64,000 nt of DNA. It comes from DATKNA01 sp963755755. GTDB taxonomy: Bacteria; Actinomycetota; Actinomycetes; Actinomycetales; Kineosporiaceae. The position numbers and the translations under genes were made by a program. This document shows, in pieces, positions 9,036 to 18,201 of the stretch. Where the stretch lies: the NCBI GenBank assembly GCA_963755755.1, contig CAVWLJ010000019.1, positions 1 to 64,000 of the forward strand, given 5' to 3'. The notes under the pieces are model-generated. The model was not told the origin of the DNA, ran no database searches, and saw only the letters and a program-made list of their open reading frames with translations. Every line of letters begins with the position of its first letter. Within the stretch, counting starts at the first letter, position 1.

Positions 9036-10435
9036 ATGAGCCTGGCCGGCACGGACACCCGCAGCGTCGTCTCCGCGCTCGCCGAGGGGCTGCCGCGCGA
9101 GGCGCTCGTCACCGACCCCGACCTGCTCGAGTCCTACCGCTTCGACCGGGCCCAGTTCTGCCCGGCCGGCGTCCCCGCGGCGGTCGTCCTCGCCCGCGAG
9201 ACCGCGCACGTGCAGCACGCCCTCCGGGTGGCCTCAGCGCTGCGGACCCCCGTCGTCCCGCAGGGCGCCCGCAGCGGCCTCTCCGGCGCCGCGAACGCGA
9301 TCGAGGGCTGCATCGTCGTCAGCACCGAGAAGATGCGCACGATCGTCGAGATCGACGTCGCGAACCGGTTCGTCGTCACCCAGCCCGGCATCTACAACGC
9401 CGAGCTCTCGCGCGCGGTCGCCGAGCACGGCCTGTTCTACCCGCCGGACCCCGCAGCTGGGAGTTCTGCTCCATCGGCGGCAACCTCTCGACGAACTCCG
9501 GCGGCCTGTGCTGCGTCAAGTACGGCGTCACGACCGACTACGTGCTCGGTCTCGAGGTCGTGCTCGCCTCCGGCGAGGTGCTGCGCACCGGCCGGCGGAC
9601 GGTGAAGGGCGTGGCCGGCTACGACCTCTCCCGGCTGTTCGTGGGCAGCGAGGGCACCCTCGGCGTGATCACCGAGGCCACGCTGTCGCTGCGCCCGGCC
9701 GCGGCCAAGCCGCGCACCGCCGCAGCGCTCTTCGCGACCGCCCGGGACGCCGGGGCGACCGTCGCCGCGGTCGTCGCGTCCGGCACCGTCCCGAGCCTGC
9801 TCGAGATCATGGACCGGACGTCGCTGCGCGCGAGCAGCAGCTACCTCAAGGCGGACCTCCCGCAGGACGCGGGCGCCATGCTCATCTGGCAGTCGGACGC
9901 CGGAGGCGAGGCCGCGGCCGAGGAGGTGGCCGCCATCGGCCGCATCGCCGCGGCGTGCGGTGCCACCGACGTGCTCGAGGCCGACGACCCGGCCGAGGCC
10001 GACCTGCTCCTGGCCGCGCGGCGGTCGGTGCTCATGGCCTTCGAGCTGCTCGGGACCACGCTCATCGACGACGTCGCCGTCCCGCGGACCCGGCTCGCCG
10101 ACCTGCTCGAGGCGGTCGAGGCCATCGGCCGCGAGCACGGCCTGGTCATCGGCGTCGTCGGCCACGCCGGCGACGGCAACATGCACCCGACCGTCGTCTT
10201 CGACCCCGCCGACCCCGTCGCCGCCGAGCACGCGCGCCTGGCGTTCGGCGAGATCATGGACGCCGGGCTCGCGCTGGGCGGGACGATCACCGGCGAGCAC
10301 GGCGTCGGCGTCCTCAAGCGGGAGTGGCTGGAGCGCGAGGCCGGTCCGGTCGGGATGGACGTGCACCGGGCCGTCAAGGCGGCGCTCGACCCGCTCGGGA
10401 TCCTCAACCCGGGCAAGGTCTTCGACCTGGCGTGA
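9036..10435 (+). CDS. FAD-linked glycolate/D-lactate oxidase (GlcD family), one frame break
   Basis: A VAO-type FAD-binding domain is followed by the C-terminal cap of D-2-hydroxyacid dehydrogenases. Visible signatures are VVPQGARSGLSGAAN, SIGGNLSTNSGGLCCVKYG, RTVKGVAGYDLSRLFVGSEG, the metal/substrate region VVGHAGDGNMHP and GEHGVGVLKREWL. A missing base near 9454 shifts the frame in the FAD domain. Total length of about 466 residues is typical of GlcD or a D-lactate dehydrogenase. The enzyme oxidises a 2-hydroxyacid, probably passing electrons to the respiratory chain. Glycolate versus D-lactate cannot be decided. Confidence 0.88.
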
Positions 10436-10535
10436 CTCGCATGGCCTCGTCCGACCCCGCCTGATCCGCCTGCTCTCGCTGACCTCGCCTGATCTTTTTC
10501 GCGAATCCGGATCCTCCGGTCGACTGCGGGTAAGT

Positions 10536-10548
10536 TACTCTCCGAGTA
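10536..10548. promoter_or_regulatory. Short inverted repeat in the promoter region of the diguanylate cyclase
   Basis: TACTC-tcc-GAGTA lies in a noticeably AT-richer stretch (10530-10570) of the 162-bp gap between the GlcD-like gene and the GGDEF gene. It could be an operator overlapping a promoter. The arms are only 5 bp, so this is weak. I see nothing else in the gap. Confidence 0.3.
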
Positions 10549-10597
10549 CGATCCAATACGGAAATGGTAGGCTGGAGGAGCGCGACGAAGGGACGCT

Positions 10598-12223
10598 GTG
10601 CAGGTGGATGGTCTCGGGGTGGACACCGGAACGGGTGTGGACGTGCGCGGCGACGTGTTGCGCATCCTGCCCGCCGGTCCCCGCACCGCTGACCTCGACG
10701 TCGAGGTGGACCTCGAGGACGTGCCGACCACCGTCCTGCACCTCGATCGGATCGAGCGCCGCGCCGCCGCCGTCGACACGCTGCTCGCCGAGCGGCCCGA
10801 ACTCGTCGAGGCGGCCCCGGTCGCGTGGTTCGACGCACTCGTCACCCTGCTCGACGGCGACGATCCGGCGAGCGCCCGCGACGGCGCCGTGGCCGCCGCC
10901 CTGATCTTCGAGCGGTCCGGCGACCTGCTCCCGGCCGCCACGGCGCACGCCGTCGCCGCGCTCGCGGCGGCGCGCGCCGGGGACGTGGGCCAGGCGCTCG
11001 ACCGCGCCGTCCAGGCGCTGGTCGCCTTCGGTTCGCTCTCCGACGGGGACCGCGACCCCGACGGCGAGGCCGGCATGTCCGAGATGCTCGGCCGGCTCTG
11101 CGAGCAGTTCTTCGACCACGACCGTGCCCTGCAGTTCTACGAGCTGGCGGTCCGCGCCCTGCGGGACGCTCCGCACGACCCGGCCCGGGAGCGCGCCGTC
11201 CAGGCCCGGATCGCCGACCTCCTCCTCGCCGACGCGGGCGGCCACGAGGGTGAGCCCCGGCTGCGTCGGGCCGCGGCGATCGCGCGGGGGCTGCTCGAGG
11301 GGGCGCATTCCGGGACGGCCGACGAGCGGACGGCGCGGCGCCTGGTCGCACGGGTGCTGTGCGCCGAGGGGCGCGCCGCGGAGGGCGGCGCGCTGCTGGC
11401 GGACCTCGACGGCGAGGCGGGGAACGACGCCGAGCTGCTCCTGACCCGGGCCCGCTGCCTGCACGTGCTGGGTCGCGACCCCGAGGCGCTCGCGGACCTC
11501 GACGCCGCCGAGGCCCTGTTCGCCGCTGCCGGCGACCTGGCCCGGCAGATCACCGCGCTCGAGCTGCGGTCGGTCGTCGCGGAGGTCCGCGGCGACCTCG
11601 AGGCCGCGCTACGCGACGCCCGCCTGCTCGCCGAGCTGGTCTGGCAGCGGCACCGCCGCCAGGTGAGCGGCTTCATGGACCAGGTGTGGTCCCGCGCGGG
11701 CGTCGAGGGCCAGCGCCGCGACCTCGAGGCACGCGCGCGGATCCTGCTGCGCTTCGCCGAGCAGGACTCCCTGACGAGCCTGGCGAACCGGCGGGCCATG
11801 GAGGGGTTCTGCGCGACGCTGCGCCCGAGCGAGCAGATCTGCCTGGTCCTGGTCGACGTGGACCACTTCAAGAACGTGAACGACCGGCACGGCCACCTCG
11901 TGGGCGACGCGGTGCTGCGCGAGGTCGCCGCGGTGCTCAGCGGCTCCGTCCGCGCCATGGACCGGGTCGCCCGCTGGGGCGGCGAGGAATTCCTCATCGC
12001 GCTGCCCGGCGGATCGGCCCGGCTGGGTGCCGAGGCCGCCGGGCGCCTCCGCCGGCGCATCGAGGAGCACGCGTGGTCGCTGCACGCCCCCGGGCTGCAC
12101 CTGACCGTCAGCGCCGGGGTCTCGTCCGGCCCGGCGGGGGAGTTCGAGGCCGTCCTCGCCCGGGCGGACGCGGCCGTCTACGCCGCCAAGCGCGCGGGCC
12201 GGAACCGCGTGATCACCAGTTGA
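10598..12223 (+). CDS. Diguanylate cyclase with N-terminal helical-repeat (TPR-like) region
   Basis: 541 residues, GTG 10598 preceded by GAAGGG. The first 390 residues are alanine/leucine-rich helical pairs (for example ALDRAVQALVAFG and RALQFYELAVRALRDAP) resembling TPR repeats. A GGDEF domain follows: LVLVDVDHFKNVNDRHGH, then the active site GGEEF near residue 461, with RAMD five residues before it forming the RxxD inhibitory site. The protein should make cyclic di-GMP and be product-inhibited. There are no membrane segments, so it is cytosolic and the repeats probably bind a protein partner. The layout resembles Streptomyces CdgB-type cyclases only in the catalytic half. Confidence 0.92.
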   Translation: MQVDGLGVDTGTGVDVRGDVLRILPAGPRTADLDVEVDLEDVPTTVLHLDRIERRAAAVDTLLAERPELVEAAPVAWFDALVTLLDGDDPASARDGAVAAALIFERSGDLLPAATAHAVAALAAARAGDVGQALDRAVQALVAFGSLSDGDRDPDGEAGMSEMLGRLCEQFFDHDRALQFYELAVRALRDAPHDPARERAVQARIADLLLADAGGHEGEPRLRRAAAIARGLLEGAHSGTADERTARRLVARVLCAEGRAAEGGALLADLDGEAGNDAELLLTRARCLHVLGRDPEALADLDAAEALFAAAGDLARQITALELRSVVAEVRGDLEAALRDARLLAELVWQRHRRQVSGFMDQVWSRAGVEGQRRDLEARARILLRFAEQDSLTSLANRRAMEGFCATLRPSEQICLVLVDVDHFKNVNDRHGHLVGDAVLREVAAVLSGSVRAMDRVARWGGEEFLIALPGGSARLGAEAAGRLRRRIEEHAWSLHAPGLHLTVSAGVSSGPAGEFEAVLARADAAVYAAKRAGRNRVITS

Positions 12224-12256
12224 TTTCGGCGCCCCGGATCGACCAGGGTGTGCGCT

Positions 12257-13086
12257 ATGACATCGGCCCCGCCCGGGTGGTACCCGGACGCGTCCCAGCC
12301 CGGCCACGAGCGGTGGTGGGACGGCGGCTCGTGGAGCGAGGTCACCCGGCCCGCACCCGGAGCCCAGCAGACCCAGCCGGCACCGCAGACGACGACCGAG
12401 CCCGCGCGGCAGGACCCCTACGCGCAGCAGGCACCCGTCGTCGTACGGGCAGGAGCAGCAGACCCAGTACCCCGAGTACCCGCAGTACCCCCAATATCCG
12501 CAGTACCAGCAGCCGTCCGGCGCCTCCTACCCCGGCTACGGGGGGCCGCCCGTCGGGAAGACCACGCCCGACGGCGTGCCGACGGCGAACCCGTGGCGGC
12601 GGCTCGCCGCGAGGATCATCGACGGGCTCATCATCGGCGCCGTCGTGCTGATCATCGGCCTGCCGCTGGTCCGTGACATCGCCGACCAGTTCCGCGGCTA
12701 CCTCGACCAGGTCCAGGCGGCCGCCAACGCGGGCCGCCCGACGCCGGACTCGACGACCTTCGTCTCGAACGTGCTCGCGTCGACGGTGAAGCTGACCCTG
12801 CTCCAGCTCGTCGTCGCGGCGATCTACCAGATCCCGCAGATCAAGCTCCGCGGGGCGACGCTCGGCAAGATGGCGCTGCGCATCCGGGTCCGTCCCATGG
12901 ACGTCGAAGGCCTGCCCAGCTGGGGTCAGGCCGTGCTCCGGTTCGTCGGCTTCGACCTCTTCTCGGCGGTGCCGAACATCGGCGGCTTCTACGCGCTGCT
13001 CGACTCGCTGCTGGTGTCTCTGGGACCCGCGCCGGCAGTGCCTGCACGACAAGATGGCGCGGACCGCCGTCGTCAACCGGCGCTGA
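12257..13086 (+). CDS. DUF2510-RDD membrane protein, two frame breaks
   Basis: ATG 12257 begins MTSAPPGWYPDAS, a DUF2510 motif ending RWWDGGSWSE. A Gln/Tyr/Pro-rich linker follows in another frame after a shift near 12440, then an RDD domain (NPWRRLAARIIDGLIIGAVV) with three or four hydrophobic segments. The conserved C-terminus LWDPRRQCLHDKMARTAVV appears only after removing an extra T near 13017. The RDD family includes transport-related and uncharacterised membrane proteins; the function here is unknown. Its 3' end overlaps the convergent hypothetical gene by 14 bp. Confidence 0.82.
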
Positions 13087-13891
13087 CCAGCCCCAGGGCG
13101 ACCAGGTCGGCGACCGTCTCCTCGGCGTCGGCCACGACGACGGCGTCGAGGAACACCCGTGCGACGGCGGCGTCCGCCTCGCTCATGCGCCGCAGGCCGG
13201 CGGCGAGCGGAGCCGTCGTCCGCTCGGCGAGGATCGCCGCGAGCTCGGGCGCCTCGGCGCCGTTGAGCGCCGCCCGGACGGCGCCGAGCGCGGCGAGCAC
13301 CGCCGGCGTCGTCGTGGCGCCGGTCACCCGCATGCTGACGTCCCGGTCGACGGCCTCCCGGAGCAGCGTCGCCACGGCCGTGACGTCCTGACCGTCCTCC
13401 GGCAGACGCAGCGCGAGCCGCTCGGCGCCGTCCGCCGCGAGCACGGCCAGCGCGCCGCGCGCTCCGGCGTCCGGAGCCACCTCCACCCAGGAGGGGACGC
13501 TGAAGTCGAGTTCGGCGAGCAGGTCGCGGGCGTCCGCTCCGGGGGGCAGCGCGACGTGGACGCCGGTGAGCTCCAGCCGGTCGTCGTCGAGCAGGCGGTT
13601 GCGCGCCTCGCGGAGGGGGAGCAGCCCTGCCGGGTCGCCGGGCCCGGGCTCGGCGGCGAGCACCACCCGGACGGCGACGTCGCCGGCGGTCAGCCCCTCC
13701 TGGAGCCCGGTGAGCGCGGACGCGGGCACCAGGAGCGGTCCGAGCAGGTCGGCGTACCAGGCGGCGCGCTGCTGCCGGGCCCGGTCCGGGGACGCCGGGG
13801 CCACGAGCAGCGCCTCGACGAGAGGGGCCACGACGGCGCCTTCACCGGCGTCCGAGCTGGCGCCGGGCAGGCCGGCGAGAGGTCCTTCCAC
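13073..13891 (-). CDS. Conserved-looking hypothetical protein
   Basis: An intact 272-residue frame with no recognisable motif. It is rich in Ala, Leu, Asp and Glu. It has no signal or membrane segment and may be an alpha/beta protein (VHVALPPGADARDLLAELDF, SMRVTGATTTPAVLAALG). The coding nature is supported by codon bias and by its fit between neighbours. It runs divergently from icmF, with 80 bp between starts. I cannot assign a function. Confidence 0.6.
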   Translation of the reverse strand: MEGPLAGLPGASSDAGEGAVVAPLVEALLVAPASPDRARQQRAAWYADLLGPLLVPASALTGLQEGLTAGDVAVRVVLAAEPGPGDPAGLLPLREARNRLLDDDRLELTGVHVALPPGADARDLLAELDFSVPSWVEVAPDAGARGALAVLAADGAERLALRLPEDGQDVTAVATLLREAVDRDVSMRVTGATTTPAVLAALGAVRAALNGAEAPELAAILAERTTAPLAAGLRRMSEADAAVARVFLDAVVVADAEETVADLVALGLVSAG

Positions 13892-13943
13892 GGTCGGCGA
13901 ATCTATCCGGTCGCACCGACAGCGGCACAGGTGAGTTGACGTC

Positions 13944-13967
13944 AGATAGTTGGACGTCCGACTATCT
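13944..13967. promoter_or_regulatory. 24-bp near-perfect palindrome at the icmF start
   Basis: Outer arms AGATAGT and ACTATCT flank GGACGTCC, itself self-complementary; only one base pair (T13951/G13960) is mismatched. It ends 4 bp before ATG 13972. It is most simply an operator for the MarR regulator encoded directly downstream of icmF (inference). If the upstream TTG at 13936 were the real start, the palindrome would be coding. Confidence 0.65.
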
Positions 13968-13971
13968 CAGG

Positions 13972-16900
13972 ATGAGCCTGCACGTCCCTGAGCGCCCGGT
14001 CCGCTTCGTCACCGCCGCGAGCCTGTTCGACGGCCACGACGCCGCGATCACGATCATGCGCCGGATCCTGCAGTCGCAGGGTTGCGAGGTGGTCCACCTC
14101 GGGCACGACCGCAGCGTCGCCGACGTCGTCGAGGCCGCGGTCCAGGAGGACGTGCAGGGCGTCGCGATCAGCTCCTACCAGGGCGGGCACCTGGAGTACT
14201 TCGGCTACCTCGTCGACCTGCTGCGCGAGCGCGGCGCCGGGCACGTCAAGGTCTACGGCGGGGGCGGCGGCGTCATCGTGGCGGACGAGGTCGCGGCGCT
14301 CGCCGAGCGGGGCGTGACGATCTTCACCCCGGGGGACGGTCAGCGGCTCGGGCTGGTCGGCATGGTCAACACCATGGTCGCGGACTGCGACGTCGACCTC
14401 GCGGCTCAGGCTCCGGCCGTGGACGCCGTGCTCACCGGGGACGACGCGGCGCTCGCCCGTGCGATCACCGTGCTCGAGCAGGGGCGGGCTCCGGAGCTGG
14501 CGGCGTCCGTCCGGGACGCGGCGGCCGCCCGCCGCGTGCCCGTGCTCGGCATCACCGGGACGGGCGGCTCGGGCAAGAGCTCGCTCACCGACGAGCTGGT
14601 CCGGCGGTTCCGGCTCGACCAGGAGGACAAGCTGCGGATCGCCGTCGTCGCCGTCGACCCGACCCGGCGGCGCGGTGGTGGAGCGCTCCTCGGCGACCGG
14701 ATCCGGATGAACAGCCTCGCCGCAGGCCGCACCTTCTTCCGCTCGCTCGCCACGCGCGGAGCGAGCACCGAACTGCCGGAGCACCTGCCGGACGTGATCG
14801 CGGCCTGTGCCGCGGCGGGTTACGACCTCGTGGTCGTCGAGACACCCGGCATCGGGCAGGGGGACGCCGGGATCGTCCCGCTCGTCGACGTCTCGCTGTA
14901 CGTCATGACGCCGGAGTTCGGCGCCGCCTCCCAGCTCGAGAAGATCGACATGCTCGACTTCGCCGACGTCGTCGCGATCAACAAGTTCGAGCGGCGCGGC
15001 GCGCAGGACGCCCGGCGCGACGTGGCCCGCCAGCTCGTGCGCAACCGCGAGGCGTTCGGCGCCTCGTGGGAGGACATGCCGGTCTTCGGCACCAGCGCAG
15101 CGCGCTTCGACGACGACGGCGTGACGGCCCTCTACCAGCACCTGCGCGACCTGCTCGGCGAGCGCGGGCTGCCGGCCGGGCCGGGCCGGCTCGCGCCCGT
15201 CGCGACCAGGGTCTCCTCCGGGCTCGGGACGCCGGTGCCGGCGGAGCGGGTGCGCTACCTCGCCGAGATCGCCGACACCGTGCGCGGCTACCACCGCCGG
15301 ACCGCCGAGCTCGCCGCCGTCGCGCGCCGCCGCCAGGCCTTCGACACCACCCTCGACGCCCTCGGCGGCTCGTCCTCCGCCTCACACGAGCCCGTGCGGG
15401 AGCTCCGGGACGCCGCCGACGCGGAACTCGACGACGACACGCGGCGGGCGCTGCAGGAGTGGCCCGCCACGGTGGAGCGGTACTCCGGCGACGAGCTCGT
15501 CTACAGCGTCCGGGGCCGGGAGCTCCGCACGCCGCTGGTCCGCACCAGCCTGTCGGGCTCGAAGCTCCCGCGCGTCGCCCTGCCCCGGACGAGCGACCAC
15601 GGGGAACTCCTCCGCTACCTGCGCAGCGAGAACCTGCCGGGCGCCTTCCCCTTCACCGCCGGCGTCTTCCCGCTGAAGCGGGACGCCGAGGCGCCGGCCC
15701 GCATGTTCGCCGGCGAGGGCGACCCCGCCCGGACGAACCGGCGCTTCCACCTGCTCGCCGAGGGCCAGCCGGCGACCCGGCTCTCGACGGCGTTCGACTC
15801 GGTCACGCTCTACGGCCGCGACCCCTCGCCGCGGCCCGACGTCTACGGCAAGGTCGGCACGTCCGGCGTGAGCGTGGCCACCCTCGACGACATGAAGGTG
15901 CTGTACTCCGGGTTCGACCTCTGCTCGCCGACGACGAGCGTCTCCATGACGATCAACGGTCCCGCTCCGGCGATCCTCGCGATGTTCCTCAACACGGCGA
16001 TCGACCAGCAGGTCGAGGCGAACCCCGGCGAACCGTACGAGCAGGTGCGGGCCCGCGCCCTGCGCACCGTCCGCGGCACCGTGCAGGCCGACATCCTCAA
16101 GGAGGACCAGGGCCAGAACACCTGCATCTTCTCCACGGACTTCGCGCTGCGCTGCATGGCCGACGTCCAGGAGTGGTTCATCTCCCACGAGGTGCGCAAC
16201 TTCTACTCGGTCTCGATCAGCGGCTACCACATCGCCGAAGCGGGGGCGAACCCCATCACGCAGCTCGCGTTCACCCTGGCCAACGGGTTCACCTACGTGG
16301 AGAGCTACCTCGCGCGCGGCATGCGGATCGACGACTTCGCGCCGAATCTCTCGTTCTTCTTCAGCAACGGCATGGACCCCGAGTACACCGTCATCGGCCG
16401 GGTCGCCCGGCGCATCTGGGCGGTCGCCATGAAGGAGCGCTACGGCGCCGACGAGCGGTCCCAGAAGCTCAAGTACCACGTGCAGACGTCGGGCCGGTCG
16501 CTGCACGCGCAGGAGATGGACTTCAACGACATCCGCACCACGCTCCAGGCGCTGTGCGCGATCTACGACAACGCCAACTCGCTGCACACCAACGCCTACG
16601 ACGAGGCCGTGACGACGCCGAGCGAGCACTCGGTGCGGCGAGCCCTCGCCATCCAGATGATCATCGACCGGGAGTGGGGCCTGGCGGGCAACGAGAACCC
16701 GTTGCAGGGCTCGTACGTCGTCGAGCAGCTGACCGATCTCGTGGAGGAGGCGGTGCTCGCCGAGTTCGAGCGGCTCTCGGACCGCGGCGGCGTCCTCGGT
16801 GCCATGGAGACGGGCTACCAGCGCGGCCGGATCCAGGACGAGTCGATGCTCTACGAGCAGCGCAAGCACGACGGAACGCTGCCCATCGTCGGCGTCAACA

Positions 16901-17172
16901 CCTTCACCGCGCCCGCCGCCGAGCAGGCTCCGCCGGCCATCCCGCTCGCGCGCGGGACGGAGGAGGAGAAGCAGTCGCAGCTGCGCCGGCTGGCCGACTT
17001 CCAGGCCCGGCACGCCGCCGAGGCGCCGCTCGCGCTGGAGCGGCTGCGGCAGGCGGCGAGCAGCGGCGGCAACACCTTCGACGCGCTCATGGACGCCGTC
17101 CGGGTGTGCTCGCTGGGCCAGATCAGCCAGGCGTTCTTCGAGGTCGGCGGCCAGTACCGCCGGACGATGTGA
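13972..17172 (+). CDS. icmF: Fused isobutyryl-CoA mutase with G-protein chaperone (IcmF)
   Basis: Intact, about 1066 residues. An N-terminal B12-binding domain carries LFDGHDAAITIMRRIL (His ligand). A MeaI-type GTPase follows: Walker A GTGGSGKSS near residue 192, VVVETPGIGQGD and the guanine motif NKFE. The C-terminal catalytic barrel has VYGKVGTSGVSVATLDDMKVLY (shown here as separate parts GKVGTSGVS and DDMKVLYSGFDL), SMTINGPAPAILAMF and GRSLHAQEMDFNDIRTT. The enzyme interconverts isobutyryl-CoA and n-butyryl-CoA with adenosylcobalamin. The GTPase part gates cofactor loading. It is translationally coupled (TGATG) to a MarR gene. ATG 13972 is preferred to TTG 13936. Confidence 0.95.
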   Translation: MSLHVPERPVRFVTAASLFDGHDAAITIMRRILQSQGCEVVHLGHDRSVADVVEAAVQEDVQGVAISSYQGGHLEYFGYLVDLLRERGAGHVKVYGGGGGVIVADEVAALAERGVTIFTPGDGQRLGLVGMVNTMVADCDVDLAAQAPAVDAVLTGDDAALARAITVLEQGRAPELAASVRDAAAARRVPVLGITGTGGSGKSSLTDELVRRFRLDQEDKLRIAVVAVDPTRRRGGGALLGDRIRMNSLAAGRTFFRSLATRGASTELPEHLPDVIAACAAAGYDLVVVETPGIGQGDAGIVPLVDVSLYVMTPEFGAASQLEKIDMLDFADVVAINKFERRGAQDARRDVARQLVRNREAFGASWEDMPVFGTSAARFDDDGVTALYQHLRDLLGERGLPAGPGRLAPVATRVSSGLGTPVPAERVRYLAEIADTVRGYHRRTAELAAVARRRQAFDTTLDALGGSSSASHEPVRELRDAADAELDDDTRRALQEWPATVERYSGDELVYSVRGRELRTPLVRTSLSGSKLPRVALPRTSDHGELLRYLRSENLPGAFPFTAGVFPLKRDAEAPARMFAGEGDPARTNRRFHLLAEGQPATRLSTAFDSVTLYGRDPSPRPDVYGKVGTSGVSVATLDDMKVLYSGFDLCSPTTSVSMTINGPAPAILAMFLNTAIDQQVEANPGEPYEQVRARALRTVRGTVQADILKEDQGQNTCIFSTDFALRCMADVQEWFISHEVRNFYSVSISGYHIAEAGANPITQLAFTLANGFTYVESYLARGMRIDDFAPNLSFFFSNGMDPEYTVIGRVARRIWAVAMKERYGADERSQKLKYHVQTSGRSLHAQEMDFNDIRTTLQALCAIYDNANSLHTNAYDEAVTTPSEHSVRRALAIQMIIDREWGLAGNENPLQGSYVVEQLTDLVEEAVLAEFERLSDRGGVLGAMETGYQRGRIQDESMLYEQRKHDGTLPIVGVNTFTAPAAEQAPPAIPLARGTEEEKQSQLRRLADFQARHAAEAPLALERLRQAASSGGNTFDALMDAVRVCSLGQISQAFFEVGGQYRRTM

Positions 17173-17673
17173 TGCCTCGCCGGCTGCCCTTCGACCCGAT
17201 CGCCGAGGCCCGGCGGCTGTGGGCGGACCACGGGTGGCCGGAGGCCGCCGACGGAATGGCCGCGGTCACCTCGCTCGATGCGGGCCCAGCAGATCGTCTC
17301 GGCCCGGGTCGAGGAGGCGCTCAAGCCCTGCGGGCTGACGTTCGCGCGGTACGAGGTGCTCATGCTCCTGCTCTTCAGCCGGCGTGGCAGCCTCCCGATG
17401 GCACGCATCGGCGAGCGGCTCCAGGTGCATCCCGCGAGCGTGACGAACGCCGTCGACCGCCTCGAGGCCCAGGGCCTGGTCCGCCGGACGCCGCACCCCA
17501 GCGACCGGCGCGCCACGCTCGTGGAGCTGACGGACGACGGCCGCGCCGTCGCCGCCAAGGCTTCCGACGCTCTCAACGCGAGCGTCTTCGCCGAGCCGGG
17601 ACTCGACCCCGAGGACGTCGGGCGCCTGGTGGCCGTCCTGACCCGGATGCGTGCCAGCGCCGGCGACTTCTGA
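17172..17673 (+). CDS. MarR-family regulator coupled to icmF, one frame break
   Basis: The ATG at 17172 shares a base with the icmF stop (TGATG). The first 35 residues (MPRRLPFDPIAEARRLWADH) are in a different frame from the rest; one extra base near 17276 explains this. The remainder is a clear MarR winged helix: FARYEVLMLLLFSRRGSLPM, VHPASVTNAVDRLEAQGLV and TPHPSDRRATLVELTDDG. Tight coupling to icmF suggests it senses an acyl-CoA or related metabolite and controls the operon through the palindrome at 13944-13967 (inference). Confidence 0.85.
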
Positions 17674-17798
17674 CAGGCCCTCGCCGGCTAGGGATCACCC
17701 CAAAAGTCGCCCTTGGTTACGTAGCGCCACGTACGGTACTGTCATCGTCGCCAGTCAATCCGAGTCATGCCGATCTCAAACAGCGGGGGTAGGAACCA

Positions 17799-18193
17799 TG
17801 ACCGACCAGACCACGACCGAGCGGACGCCGTACCAGCGCCTGGGCGGTTCAGAGCCGATCCGACAGGTCGTGCAGGCCTTCTACGAGCGGGTGCTGGCTG
17901 ACCCTGCGCTCGCGCACTACTTCGACGGAGTGGACCTGACGGCGCAGAAACGGCACTTCGCGCTCCTCGTCATCCAGCTGCTCGGCGGGCCGGCGGAGTA
18001 CGACGGCCGCGAGCTCGGCGAAGCGCACAGGGGGTTGCACGTCACCGACGAGGACTACGACAAGGTGGTCGGGCATCTGGTGGCCACGCTGCAGCAGGCC
18101 GACGTTCCTGACGACATCATCGGGGCGCTCGGCCAGACCGCCGGCGACGTCCGAGCGACGATCGTCGACGACGGTGCCACGGCAGGGCGCTGA
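17799..18193 (+). CDS. glbN: Truncated haemoglobin (group I, GlbN-like)
   Basis: 131 residues from ATG 17799, with a good ribosome site (GGGGGTAGG). Features of 2-on-2 globins are present: YQRLGG, FYERVLADPALAHYFDGVDL, LLGGPAEYDGRELGEAH and HRGLHVTDEDYDKVV with the proximal His. Group I proteins bind O2 and NO and detoxify NO. It is the first gene of a tight operon with a flavohaemoglobin and a DivIVA-like protein (gaps of 8 bp and an overlap of 4 bp). The 125-bp upstream gap is less GC-rich than its neighbours and probably holds the promoter. I did not find a recognisable NsrR box. Confidence 0.9.
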
Positions 18194-18201
18194 CTCTGAC
18201 G

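Noticed and set aside
14082..17792. A 1236-codon open frame on the plus strand across icmF
   Set aside because: It is an Arg/Pro/Ala-rich shadow of icmF, whose own frame shows every domain motif.
17700..17798. An NsrR or Dos-type operator ahead of the globin operon
   Set aside because: TACGTA-containing sequences are present, but no recognisable NO-regulator consensus could be matched.
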